This document shows, piece after piece, positions 1 through 5,854 of a DNA stretch of 6,617 nt. Origin of the DNA: JANMQK01 sp031370485 (lineage in GTDB: Bacteria; Acidobacteriota; Polarisedimenticolia; Gp22-AA2); contig JANMQK010000165.1 of NCBI GenBank assembly GCA_031370485.1, positions 1 through 6,617 of the forward strand, in the 5' to 3' direction. The notes below the pieces were generated by a model that made no database searches, had not been told where the DNA came from, and saw nothing but the letters and a program-made list of their open reading frames with translations. Position numbers and translations under genes: made by a program. The number at the start of each line of letters is the position of its first letter. Positions within the stretch are counted from its first letter, which is position 1.

Positions 1-369
1 CCCGGCGGCAAGCCGGAGGTCCTGCTTCTCGCGACGGGGAGCGAAATAGGGATGACGGTCGCGGCCCACGAGACCCTCGTCAAGGAAGGGGTCAAAAGCC
101 GTGTCGTCAGCATGCCCTCCTGGGAGCTCTTCGAGCATCAGCCCCAGGAATACAAGGACGCGGTGCTGCCGCCCGCCGTCCGAGCGCGGGTCTCGGTGGA
201 GCAGGCGTCGACCCTCGGCTGGGACCGCTACGTCGGTTCGGGTGGAAAGTCGATCGGCATGCGCACGTTCGGCGCCTCCGCCCCCTTGAAGGAGCTGCAG
301 CAGAAATTCGGCTTCGAGCCCGAGCGCATCGTCGCCGCCGCCAAGGAACTGATAGCAGCCAAGCGCTAG
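1..369 (+). CDS. tkt: Transketolase, C-terminal domain (5' end outside window)
   Basis: Frame 1 is open from the first base to the TAG at 367-369 and gives the last 122 residues of a transketolase. The family moves two-carbon ketol units between sugar phosphates using thiamine diphosphate, in the cytoplasmic non-oxidative pentose phosphate pathway. Visible family landmarks are LLATGSEIGM (residues 8-17 of the fragment), then RVVSMPSWELF, RARVSVEQ, a W-x-x-YVG segment, GMRTFGASAP and a closing FGFEPERIV helix. These line up in order with the C-terminal domain of E. coli TktA as I remember it. The TPP- and substrate-binding domains lie upstream and cannot be judged. The apparent ATG at 52 is internal to the domain and is not the start. 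It is the first of a run of pentose-phosphate genes: gnd follows after 52 nt and zwf after that. The identification is firm; only the paralogue type is open. Confidence 0.95.
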   Translation, partial: PGGKPEVLLLATGSEIGMTVAAHETLVKEGVKSRVVSMPSWELFEHQPQEYKDAVLPPAVRARVSVEQASTLGWDRYVGSGGKSIGMRTFGASAPLKELQQKFGFEPERIVAAAKELIAAKR

Positions 370-372
370 CAC

Positions 373-396
373 GCGCGGCCGGAACCGGGGCCGCGC
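373..396 (+). other. GC-rich intercistronic hairpin after tkt
   Basis: GCGCGGCC (373-380) is perfectly complementary to GGCCGCGC (389-396), leaving an 8-nt loop. It starts three bases after the tkt stop codon and ends before the gnd ribosome binding site. No T-run follows, so it does not look like a full intrinsic terminator. A processing or mRNA-stabilising element that separates tkt and gnd expression, or a leaky attenuator, is more likely. High G+C raises the chance of accidental stems, but 8 uninterrupted pairs in a 52-nt gap is notable. Confidence 0.5.
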
Positions 397-406
397 CGTC
401 ATGAAT

Positions 407-414
407 GGAGGAGG
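407..414 (+). promoter_or_regulatory. Strong ribosome binding site that sets the gnd start
   Basis: GGAGGAGG lies 7 nt before the ATG at 422. It sits inside the 7-codon extension that would be translated from the upstream in-frame ATG at 401, so 401 is very unlikely to be the start. It is the clearest Shine-Dalgarno sequence in the metabolic run. The following genes start on overlaps with weak or no such sites. Confidence 0.8.
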
Positions 415-421
415 CTTCCTG

Positions 422-1432
422 ATGCAATTCGGAATGATCGGTCTCGGGCGCATGGGCGCCAACATGTCGCGGCGCCTGATGAAGCAGGGTCACAAGGCCG
501 TCGTCTACAACCGCTCGCCGGCACCGGTCGAGACGCTTGTCAAGGGGGGCGCCACCGGCTCGACGTCGCTCGCCGATCTCGTAAAGAAACTCGACAAGCC
601 GCGGACGATCTGCATGATGGTGCCGGCCGCGAACGTCGACGGGACGATCGAGGCGCTGCAGCCGCTCCTCGAGCCGGGGGACACGCTGATCGACGGCGGC
701 AATTCGCATTACCACGACGACATCGCGCGCGCCAGCAGGCTCAAGCCCAAGGGCATCCATTACCTGGACATGGGGACGAGCGGCGGGGTGTGGGGCCTCG
801 AGCGGGGCTACTGCCTGATGATCGGCGGCGAGGCCGACGTGGTCAAGCGGCTCGACCCGATCTTCAAGTCGCTGGCGCCCGGCCGCGGGGAGATCCCGCG
901 GACCCCGGGACGCGAGAAGCTCGGCGGCACCGCGGAGAACGGCTACCTTCACTGCGGGCCGAGCGGCGCGGGGCACTTCGTGAAGATGGTCCACAACGGC
1001 ATCGAGTACGGGCTGATGGCCGCCTACGCCGAGGGGATCAACATCCTCAAGCACGCCAACATCGGCAAGCAGAAGCACGAGGTGGACGCCGAGACGACCC
1101 CTCTCAGAAATCCGGAGCATTACCAGTACGACTTCAACCTGGCCGACATCACTGAGGTCTGGCGCCGGGGCAGTGTCGTCGCCTCGTGGCTGCTCGACCT
1201 CACCGCCCAGTCGTTCGTGGACAGCCCCGGCCTCGAGAAGTTCAGCGGCAAGGTCAGCGACTCGGGCGAGGGGCGGTGGACGATTGCCGCCGCCAACGAC
1301 GAGGGGGTCCCCGCGCACGTGCTGGCGGCGTCTCTCTTCGAGCGGTTCGGCTCCCGCGGGCTGGACGACTTCCAGAACCGGGTACTCTCCGCCATGCGCT
1401 TCGGCTTCGGCGGCCACCTGGAAAAGAAGTGA
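422..1432 (+). CDS. gnd: 6-phosphogluconate dehydrogenase, decarboxylating (YqeC/GntZ-like short form)
   Basis: 336 residues, cytoplasmic. The family oxidises and decarboxylates 6-phosphogluconate to ribulose-5-phosphate with formation of NAD(P)H. The N-terminal Rossmann fold begins at once with GLGRMG (7-12). N30-R31-S32 after the second beta strand resembles the NRT that holds the 2'-phosphate in NADP-dependent enzymes. DGGNS (91-95), the substrate-binding SGG (120-122) and K188-M-V-H-N192-G-I-E195 supply the expected catalytic Lys and Glu. The GTSGGVWGLE and NPEHYQYDFNLADITEVW segments are characteristic of the shorter YqeC-like branch, which is about 300 residues rather than the roughly 470 of E. 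coli Gnd. An insert around IPRTPGREK (residues about 158-166) precedes the LHCGPSGAGHF segment. The start at 422 was chosen because MQFGMIGLG is the normal family N-terminus and a strong ribosome binding site precedes it. The stop overlaps the zwf start by 4 nt. Confidence 0.95.
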   Translation: MQFGMIGLGRMGANMSRRLMKQGHKAVVYNRSPAPVETLVKGGATGSTSLADLVKKLDKPRTICMMVPAANVDGTIEALQPLLEPGDTLIDGGNSHYHDDIARASRLKPKGIHYLDMGTSGGVWGLERGYCLMIGGEADVVKRLDPIFKSLAPGRGEIPRTPGREKLGGTAENGYLHCGPSGAGHFVKMVHNGIEYGLMAAYAEGINILKHANIGKQKHEVDAETTPLRNPEHYQYDFNLADITEVWRRGSVVASWLLDLTAQSFVDSPGLEKFSGKVSDSGEGRWTIAAANDEGVPAHVLAASLFERFGSRGLDDFQNRVLSAMRFGFGGHLEKK

Positions 1433-2817
1433 ACGCCGACGGGCAGCAGCACTCCGACGCACTGGTCTTTTTCGGCGCGACGGGGGATCTCGCCTACAAG
1501 AAGATCTTCCCGGCGCTCCAGTCGATGGCGCGTCGAGGCAACCTGAACTTCCCGGTGATCGGGGTGGCCAAGTCGGGCTGGAACCACGATCAGATGATCG
1601 AACGGGCGCGGGACAGCGTCACCAAGCACGGGGGCCTCAACCCGGAGGCCTTCAAGATCCTCGCCTCGCGACTCAACTATGTGGACGGCGACTACAACGA
1701 CCCCGGAAGCTTCCAGGGCCTGAAGGCGCTCCTGGACAAGGCGGGCGCCGTGCGGCCGACGCATTACCTGGCGATACCTCCCAGCCTCTTCCCGACCGTC
1801 ATCGAGAGGCTCCGGGAGGCGGGGGTGCATAAGGGGGCGCGGGTCGTCGTGGAGAAGCCTTTCGGCCGCGACCTCGAGTCGGCCCGGGCGCTGAACGAGG
1901 TGGTCCACCGGGCGTTCGACGAGTCGTCCATCTACCGCATCGACCATTACCTCGGCAAGGAGGCGGTGCAGAACATCCTGTACTTCCGCTTCGCCAACGC
2001 CTTCCTCGAGCCGGTCTGGAACCGCAACTACGTAGCGAGCATCCAGATCACGATGGCCGAGAACTTCGGTGTCGCCGGCCGGGGCAAGTTCTACGAGGAA
2101 ACCGGCATCATCCGGGACGTGATCCAGAACCACCTCCTCCAGGTCGTCGGATTCCTGGCGATGGAGCCCCCTTCGAGCGCGGCCTCGGACGCCATCCGCG
2201 ACGAACAGGCCAAGGTGCTGCGCACCGTGCGCCCGATCGAGGCCAGCCAGATCGTGAGGGGGCAGTTCCGCGGCTACCGCGACGAAGGGGGGGTCGCCAA
2301 GGATTCTCGCGTGGGCACGTACGCCGCCATGAAGCTCTCGGTCGATTCATGGCGCTGGGCCGGCGTGCCGTTCTTCGTGCGCGCGGGCAAGTCGTTGAGC
2401 AAGACCTGCACCGAGGTGACGGTCGAGCTCAAGAACCCGCCCCAGGTGGTGTTTCACGAGGCGACCTTCTCGAAGGGCAACTACGTGCGTTTCCGCCTGG
2501 GGCCCCAGGTGCAGATCGCCCTCGGCGCCCGCGCCAAGCGGACCGGCGAGGGGATGGCGGGGCGCCCGGTCGAGCTCTCGGTCGTGCAGCAATCGTCGAG
2601 CGACGAGATGGACGCCTACGAGCGCCTGCTCGGCGACGCGATGGACGGCGACCCGACGCTCTTCGCGCGCTACGACACGGTCGAAGCCGCCTGGCGCGTC
2701 GTGGACCCGGTCATCCGCGATCAGAGCGAGATTTTTGAATACGAGCCCGGTTCGTGGGGCCCGCCCCAGGCCGACCGGCTGGTGGCCGAGGTCGGGGGCT
2801 GGAATACGCCGCAATAA
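1429..2817 (+). CDS. zwf: Glucose-6-phosphate 1-dehydrogenase
   Basis: 462 residues, a little shorter than the usual 480-510. It catalyses the first oxidative pentose-phosphate step, glucose-6-phosphate to 6-phosphoglucono-lactone, normally with NADP+. The coenzyme loop GATGDLAYKK begins at G16. EKPFGRDL is present, followed by the signature RIDHYLGKE with D172, H173 and K177. The catalytic-base His corresponding to H240 of the Leuconostoc enzyme is H235 in RDVIQNHLLQ. The C-terminal beta-sheet domain has the normal VPFFVRAGKSL and TEVTVELKNPP segments. No ATG lies close upstream of the GATGDL motif. The GTG at 1429 gives a compact N-terminus (MNADGQQHSDALVFFG), overlaps the gnd stop as GTGA, and has GGAAAAGAA directly before it, which points to translational coupling. 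The frame is also open further upstream, but only as a shadow over gnd. The stop TAA at 2815-2817 shares its last base with the next start. No adjacent opcA or pgl is seen. Confidence 0.97.
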   Translation: MNADGQQHSDALVFFGATGDLAYKKIFPALQSMARRGNLNFPVIGVAKSGWNHDQMIERARDSVTKHGGLNPEAFKILASRLNYVDGDYNDPGSFQGLKALLDKAGAVRPTHYLAIPPSLFPTVIERLREAGVHKGARVVVEKPFGRDLESARALNEVVHRAFDESSIYRIDHYLGKEAVQNILYFRFANAFLEPVWNRNYVASIQITMAENFGVAGRGKFYEETGIIRDVIQNHLLQVVGFLAMEPPSSAASDAIRDEQAKVLRTVRPIEASQIVRGQFRGYRDEGGVAKDSRVGTYAAMKLSVDSWRWAGVPFFVRAGKSLSKTCTEVTVELKNPPQVVFHEATFSKGNYVRFRLGPQVQIALGARAKRTGEGMAGRPVELSVVQQSSSDEMDAYERLLGDAMDGDPTLFARYDTVEAAWRVVDPVIRDQSEIFEYEPGSWGPPQADRLVAEVGGWNTPQ

Positions 2818-3467
2818 TGAAGAACGGCATCCTCGTGATCGACGTCGGGGGGACCAATGTGAAGGTCCTCCTGAGCGGCCGGAAAACGCCGGTCAAGATC
2901 CCCTCGGGACCCGGCATGACCGCGGGAAAAATGGTGGCCTCGGTCAAGAAGGCCGCTTCCGCCTGGAAATACGGCGCCGTGTCGATAGGCCTCCCGGCCG
3001 CCGTCGTGCGCGGCCGGATCCTCCACGAGCCGGTCCACCTCGGCAAGGGCTGGATGCGCTTCAACTTCCGGAAGGCGTTCGGGAAGCCGGTGAAGATCCT
3101 GAACGACGCGGCCATGCAGGCGCTCGGCTCCTACGAGGGGGGCACGATGCTGTTTCTGGGCCTCGGAACGGGGCTGGGGTCGGCGCTCGTCATCGACGGA
3201 GTCATTGCGCCGCTGGAGCTCGCGCACCTTCCCTACAAGAAGGGGGAGTACGAGGACTACGTCGGCGTGCGCGCCATCAGGCGTTTCGGCAAGCGCCGCT
3301 GGCGCAAGCACGTGAAGGACGTCGTCGACCTGCTGAGGAAGGCGCTGGTGGCCGATTACGTCGTGCTCGGCGGCGGGAACGCGAAGCTGCTCAAGAAGCT
3401 CCCCGAGGCGGCCCTCCTGGGTTCGAACTCGAACGCCTTCCTCGGCGGCCAGCGCCTGTGGCAGTGA
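2817..3467 (+). CDS. Short ROK-family sugar kinase, polyphosphate-glucokinase-like
   Basis: 216 residues. ROK kinases phosphorylate glucose or related hexoses; the PpgK branch uses polyphosphate and/or ATP. The N-terminal phosphate motif is D9-V-G-G-T-N-V-K16. The catalytic Asp is D97 in ILNDAAMQA. The second phosphate motif, GTGLGSAL (117-124), has the GSAL ending typical of PpgK. E134 and H137 fit the ExGH sugar-binding element, here ELAH. GGGNAKL (185-191) is the adenosine-site glycine motif. The cysteine zinc site of ordinary ROK glucokinases is absent, as in PpgK. At 216 residues it is clearly shorter than the roughly 250-300 of known members, although all catalytic motifs remain. The start ATG at 2817 overlaps the zwf stop by one base (TAATG). 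Its place after zwf suggests it supplies glucose-6-phosphate to the same pathway, but this is inferred from position. The substrate and phosphate donor cannot be read from the sequence, so I give no symbol. Confidence 0.82.
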   Translation: MKNGILVIDVGGTNVKVLLSGRKTPVKIPSGPGMTAGKMVASVKKAASAWKYGAVSIGLPAAVVRGRILHEPVHLGKGWMRFNFRKAFGKPVKILNDAAMQALGSYEGGTMLFLGLGTGLGSALVIDGVIAPLELAHLPYKKGEYEDYVGVRAIRRFGKRRWRKHVKDVVDLLRKALVADYVVLGGGNAKLLKKLPEAALLGSNSNAFLGGQRLWQ

Positions 3468-4945
3468 TGCGGAAACGTCAGGCGCCGCGGGCGAAGGCCG
3501 CGCCATCAGGCCCCGTCCATGAGGCCGGGAGAGCGGGTACCGTGCCGAAGCTGATCGGCGAGATGTTCGTCGAGCGGGGCTATGCCACGAAGGAGCAGAT
3601 CCGGCGGGCGCTCGAGGTCCAGTCCGGGTCGATCCCGCACAAGCTCCTCGGGCAGATCCTGATCGAGCAGGGGGTCATCTCCGAGAGCCACACGCGGTCC
3701 CTCCCGACCGGCAGGGAATCGCTCCTCCTTCACCTGATCGCGCGGATCAACTCGACCCTCAATACCGAATCTCTGCTCGCCACCATCATGGAGGCGGCCG
3801 AGCAGATGATGGGGGCCCAGGCCAGCTCGCTCATGCTCATCGACCGGCAGACGCGCGAGCTGATGGTCGCGGTCCCGACCGGCCCGGTGCGCGCCGAGAT
3901 CCTCGGCACGAGGATCCCCCCGGGGCAGGGTTTCTGCGGCTGGGTCGCGGAGCGCGGCGAGCCGCTCGTGGTGCAGGATCCGCAGAATGACCCGCGCTTT
4001 TTCGGGGACGTCGTCCCTGGGTTCACGACGGTCGCCATCATCTGCGTGCCGCTCCGGAACCCCGGCGGCGAGGTGATCGGCGTTCTCGAGGCCATCAACC
4101 GGCAGGACGGGACATCCTTCACCGAGGAGGATGTCCCACTCTTCTCGGCGCTGGGAGACCACGCCGCGATCGCCCTCGAGAGGGCAAGGCTGATGCGCGA
4201 GCAGATCGAGAAAGAGCGCCTCGAGGAGCAGCTGAACTGGGCCCGGCAGATCCAGCAGGGTTTCCTGCGCACCGAGATGCCGGCCTACCCGGGCTACTCG
4301 TTCGCGGCGCTGAACGTCCCGGCGATCTACGTCGGCGGCGACTACTACGGTGTTGTGCCGATCGATGACCATCGCTGCGCCCTGGCCATCGCCGACGTCT
4401 CGGGCAAGGGGCCCTCGGCGGCCCTGCTGATGGCGACCTTCCGCGCCACGCTCCTGGCGCACGTCAGCCGCGAACTGAGCGCGGGGGACACGGTGCGGCT
4501 GACGAATGAGATCATGGCCAAGGAGTTCCCGCCCCAGTCGTTCGTGACGCTCTTCTTCGCGCTCCTCGACACGGCGCGGGGCGAGCTGGATTACGTCAAC
4601 GCGGCCCACAACCCGCCGATCCTGTACGACCCGGCCCGCCATGAGTTCGACTACCTGAAAAGCGGCGGCACCATCATCGGCTTCGACGCCTCGCTACCGT
4701 ACGAGTCCGGGAAGCGCTCGATCCGTCCGGGCCATCTCCTCGTGATGTACACGGACGGGGTGACCGAGGCGAGCAACCCGGCGCAGGAGTTCTTCGGTGA
4801 GGAGCGTCTCCAGGCGCTGGTCCAGTCGCACGGCGACGAGGACGCGCCGTCGGTGATGGGTCGGATCCATGAAGCGGTGATCAAATTCACCGGCGGGGCC
4901 CCGCAGTCGGACGACATCACGCTTCTGGTCGTGAAGGCCAGCTGA
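3467..4945 (+). CDS. GAF-domain SpoIIE/RsbU-type PP2C serine phosphatase with N-terminal MshEN-like segment
   Basis: 492 residues, soluble, with no membrane segment or signal peptide seen. After a basic low-complexity start, residues about 27-75 carry two related units, KLIGEMFVERG...ALEVQ and KLLGQILIEQG, that resemble the N-terminal domain of type II secretion/pilus ATPases (MshEN/T2SSE-N). A GAF sensor domain spans about 88-243, then a charged helical linker to about 268 with the family ARQIQQGFL. The PP2C domain follows: GGD (D292), ADVSGKG (D310), YTDG (D430) and SDD (D482, D483) give the metal-binding acids. Relatives dephosphorylate STAS-type anti-sigma antagonists or other phosphoserine proteins. 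No such partner is encoded in the window, so the target is unknown. The usual GGDxYD reads GGDYYG here (G295). The first ATG overlaps the kinase stop as TGATG but has no good ribosome binding site. GTG at 3542 (codon 26), preceded by GGGAG, is a real alternative and would drop only the low-complexity start. Confidence 0.9.
   Translation: MRKRQAPRAKAAPSGPVHEAGRAGTVPKLIGEMFVERGYATKEQIRRALEVQSGSIPHKLLGQILIEQGVISESHTRSLPTGRESLLLHLIARINSTLNTESLLATIMEAAEQMMGAQASSLMLIDRQTRELMVAVPTGPVRAEILGTRIPPGQGFCGWVAERGEPLVVQDPQNDPRFFGDVVPGFTTVAIICVPLRNPGGEVIGVLEAINRQDGTSFTEEDVPLFSALGDHAAIALERARLMREQIEKERLEEQLNWARQIQQGFLRTEMPAYPGYSFAALNVPAIYVGGDYYGVVPIDDHRCALAIADVSGKGPSAALLMATFRATLLAHVSRELSAGDTVRLTNEIMAKEFPPQSFVTLFFALLDTARGELDYVNAAHNPPILYDPARHEFDYLKSGGTIIGFDASLPYESGKRSIRPGHLLVMYTDGVTEASNPAQEFFGEERLQALVQSHGDEDAPSVMGRIHEAVIKFTGGAPQSDDITLLVVKAS
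3527..3531 (+). promoter_or_regulatory. Possible ribosome binding site for an alternative phosphatase start at GTG 3542
   Basis: GGGAG lies 10 nt before an in-frame GTG at 3542, just ahead of the first recognisable domain residue. It competes with the ATG at 3467, which overlaps the kinase stop but has no evident Shine-Dalgarno sequence. If 3542 is used, the phosphatase is 467 residues and the kinase-phosphatase gap is 74 nt rather than a 1-nt overlap. Confidence 0.35.
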
Positions 4946-4948
4946 AAG

Positions 4949-4967
4949 GCACCCGGCCTGCGGGTGC
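4949..4967 (+). other. Hairpin immediately after the phosphatase gene
   Basis: GCACCCG (4949-4955) pairs perfectly with CGGGTGC (4961-4967) around a 5-nt loop, three bases after the TGA at 4943-4945. A pyrimidine-rich but not poly-T stretch (TTCTACTTCT) follows from about 4974. It may be a weak terminator or an mRNA-processing element that lowers read-through into the hydrolase gene. It also covers the in-frame GTG at 4964, which argues against that codon as the start of the next gene. Confidence 0.45.
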
Positions 4968-4993
4968 AGGCGGTTCTACTTCTGGGGCAGCTC

Positions 4994-5758
4994 ATGCGAC
5001 TGAGAATCCTCGGCTCGAACGGCGGCGTCGGCGGACATCGCAGGACGACCGCCCTCCTGCTCGACGACGATGTCCTGATCGACGCCGGAACCGGCGCGGC
5101 GGACCTCACCATCGAGGAGATGGCGCGGGTCCGGAAAGTATTCCTGACCCACGCCCACCTCGATCACGTCGTCGGGCTGTGCCTGCTCCTCGACAGCGTG
5201 AACGCCGTGTCCGAGCAGCCGGTGACGGTCCACGGGCTCGAGACGACACTCGATGCAATCTCCTCCCACCTCCTGAACGACGTCGTCTGGCCCGATTTCC
5301 GGAAGATCCCCGCGCCGGACGACCCGTCCGTCGTCCTGCTTCCGATGGCGCCCGGAGAGGTTCAGGAGGATCGGGGGCGGACGGTCACCATGCTCGAAGC
5401 GTGCCACACGGTTCCGGCGGCCGGCTACCTGGTAGGCGGATCGGGCGGGACGATGGCCGTCAGCGGGGACACCGGCAGCTGCCCGGAGTTCTGGCAGGCC
5501 CTCAACGCCTCCGACCGGCTCGACCTCCTGGTGGTCGAGGTCTCCTTCCCGGACAGCAAGGCCGAGCTGGCCCGGATGACCGGGCACCACCACCCGGCCT
5601 CCCTGGCGGCCGATCTGGAGCATCTCACCCACCGGCCGAAGATCGGCCTGACGCACCTCAAGCCCGGCCTGGAGGAGGAGATCGAGGCCGACTGCCGCCG
5701 CGTCCTGGCCGGCCGGGACGTCCGGATCCTGCGCGGGGGGGAGACGTTCACCATCTAG
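4994..5758 (+). CDS. Metallo-beta-lactamase-fold hydrolase, class II cyclic-nucleotide phosphodiesterase-like
   Basis: 254 residues, cytoplasmic, no signal peptide. The metal motif is THAHLDHV with H53, H55, D57 and H58. Further candidate ligands are H138 (EACHTVP), D159 (SGDTG), one of H198-H200 (GHHHP) and H221 (THLKP). The set is complete for a dinuclear metal site. The segment SSHLLNDVVWPDF between the first and second metal motifs, with a later VEVSFPD, resembles class II 3',5'-cyclic-nucleotide phosphodiesterases (yeast Pde1 and bacterial CpdP type) rather than RNase Z or glyoxalase II. Hydrolysis of cAMP or cGMP is therefore the best guess, at moderate confidence; another phosphodiester substrate is possible. 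ATG 4994 was chosen because MRLRILGSNG is the normal first strand of the fold. The upstream in-frame GTG at 4964 lies inside a hairpin. It sits 48 nt after the phosphatase gene, so co-transcription is plausible but may be reduced by that hairpin. Confidence 0.85.
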   Translation: MRLRILGSNGGVGGHRRTTALLLDDDVLIDAGTGAADLTIEEMARVRKVFLTHAHLDHVVGLCLLLDSVNAVSEQPVTVHGLETTLDAISSHLLNDVVWPDFRKIPAPDDPSVVLLPMAPGEVQEDRGRTVTMLEACHTVPAAGYLVGGSGGTMAVSGDTGSCPEFWQALNASDRLDLLVVEVSFPDSKAELARMTGHHHPASLAADLEHLTHRPKIGLTHLKPGLEEEIEADCRRVLAGRDVRILRGGETFTI

Positions 5759-5771
5759 GTGGCCGCTCCCG

Positions 5772-5791
5772 GGGGAAACCCGATTTTCCCC
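5772..5791 (+). terminator. Candidate terminator hairpin after the hydrolase gene
   Basis: GGGGAAA (5772-5778) pairs with TTTCCCC (5785-5791) around a 6-nt loop, 13 nt beyond the TAG at 5756-5758. One G-T pair can extend it by a base on each side. The following TTGTATTA is T-rich for this genome but is not a clean T-run, so the efficiency is uncertain. Its position between the run of coupled genes and a gene of unrelated type fits the end of a transcription unit. Confidence 0.5.
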
Positions 5792-5820
5792 TTGTATTAC
5801 GGGCATTTTTGGCGTATCTA
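5792..5820 (+). promoter_or_regulatory. Possible sigma-70-type promoter for the secreted-protein gene
   Basis: TTGTAT (5792-5797) as a -35 candidate (4 of 6 consensus bases) and TATCTA (5815-5820) as a weak -10 candidate are separated by 17 nt. This stretch is the most AT-rich part of the window and lies directly after the terminator candidate and 34 nt before the next start codon. The -10 match is poor, so the support comes mainly from position and composition. Confidence 0.35.
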
Positions 5821-5843
5821 TCTCCGAAGTCTGCCTACCTATG

Positions 5844-5849
5844 AGGGAG
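5844..5849 (+). promoter_or_regulatory. Ribosome binding site for the secreted-protein gene
   Basis: AGGGAG lies 5 nt before the ATG at 5855 and favours that start. The ATG at 5841 just upstream is in another frame and reaches a stop after 33 codons. Confidence 0.65.
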
Positions 5850-5854
5850 CGAAG

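Noticed and set aside
409..420. Possible small stem hiding the gnd ribosome binding site (AGGA with TCCT)
   Set aside because: Only four pairs with a 4-nt loop; too weak to claim as a regulatory switch.
401..421. Upstream ATG for gnd
   Set aside because: It would place the strong Shine-Dalgarno sequence inside the coding region and add seven residues before the usual first strand.
1186..1428. Upstream extension of the zwf frame to an ATG within gnd
   Set aside because: The extra residues are a shadow of the conserved gnd C-terminus. The GTG at 1429 gives the normal family N-terminus and a typical overlap.
107..1462. 451-codon open frame on the minus strand across tkt and gnd
   Set aside because: It is rich in Arg, Ala, Pro and Val with no recognisable motif and lies opposite two firmly identified genes. 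Long antisense frames are expected in GC-rich coding DNA.
1120..2133. 337-codon minus-strand frame opposite gnd and zwf
   Set aside because: It lies opposite conserved catalytic segments of both enzymes, has no family resemblance and no ribosome binding site logic; composition shadow.
2735..3466. Long upstream extension of the phosphatase frame over the kinase gene
   Set aside because: Arg/Gly/Pro-rich shadow of the kinase frame. The ATG at 3467 or the GTG at 3542 accounts for the whole domain architecture.
3506..4642. 378-codon minus-strand frame opposite the phosphatase
   Set aside because: Mirror of the phosphatase codons with Arg/Asp/Leu-rich composition and no domain seen.
4964..4993. 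GTG start for the hydrolase
   Set aside because: It lies within a perfect hairpin and adds residues before the normal first beta strand; the ATG at 4994 fits better.
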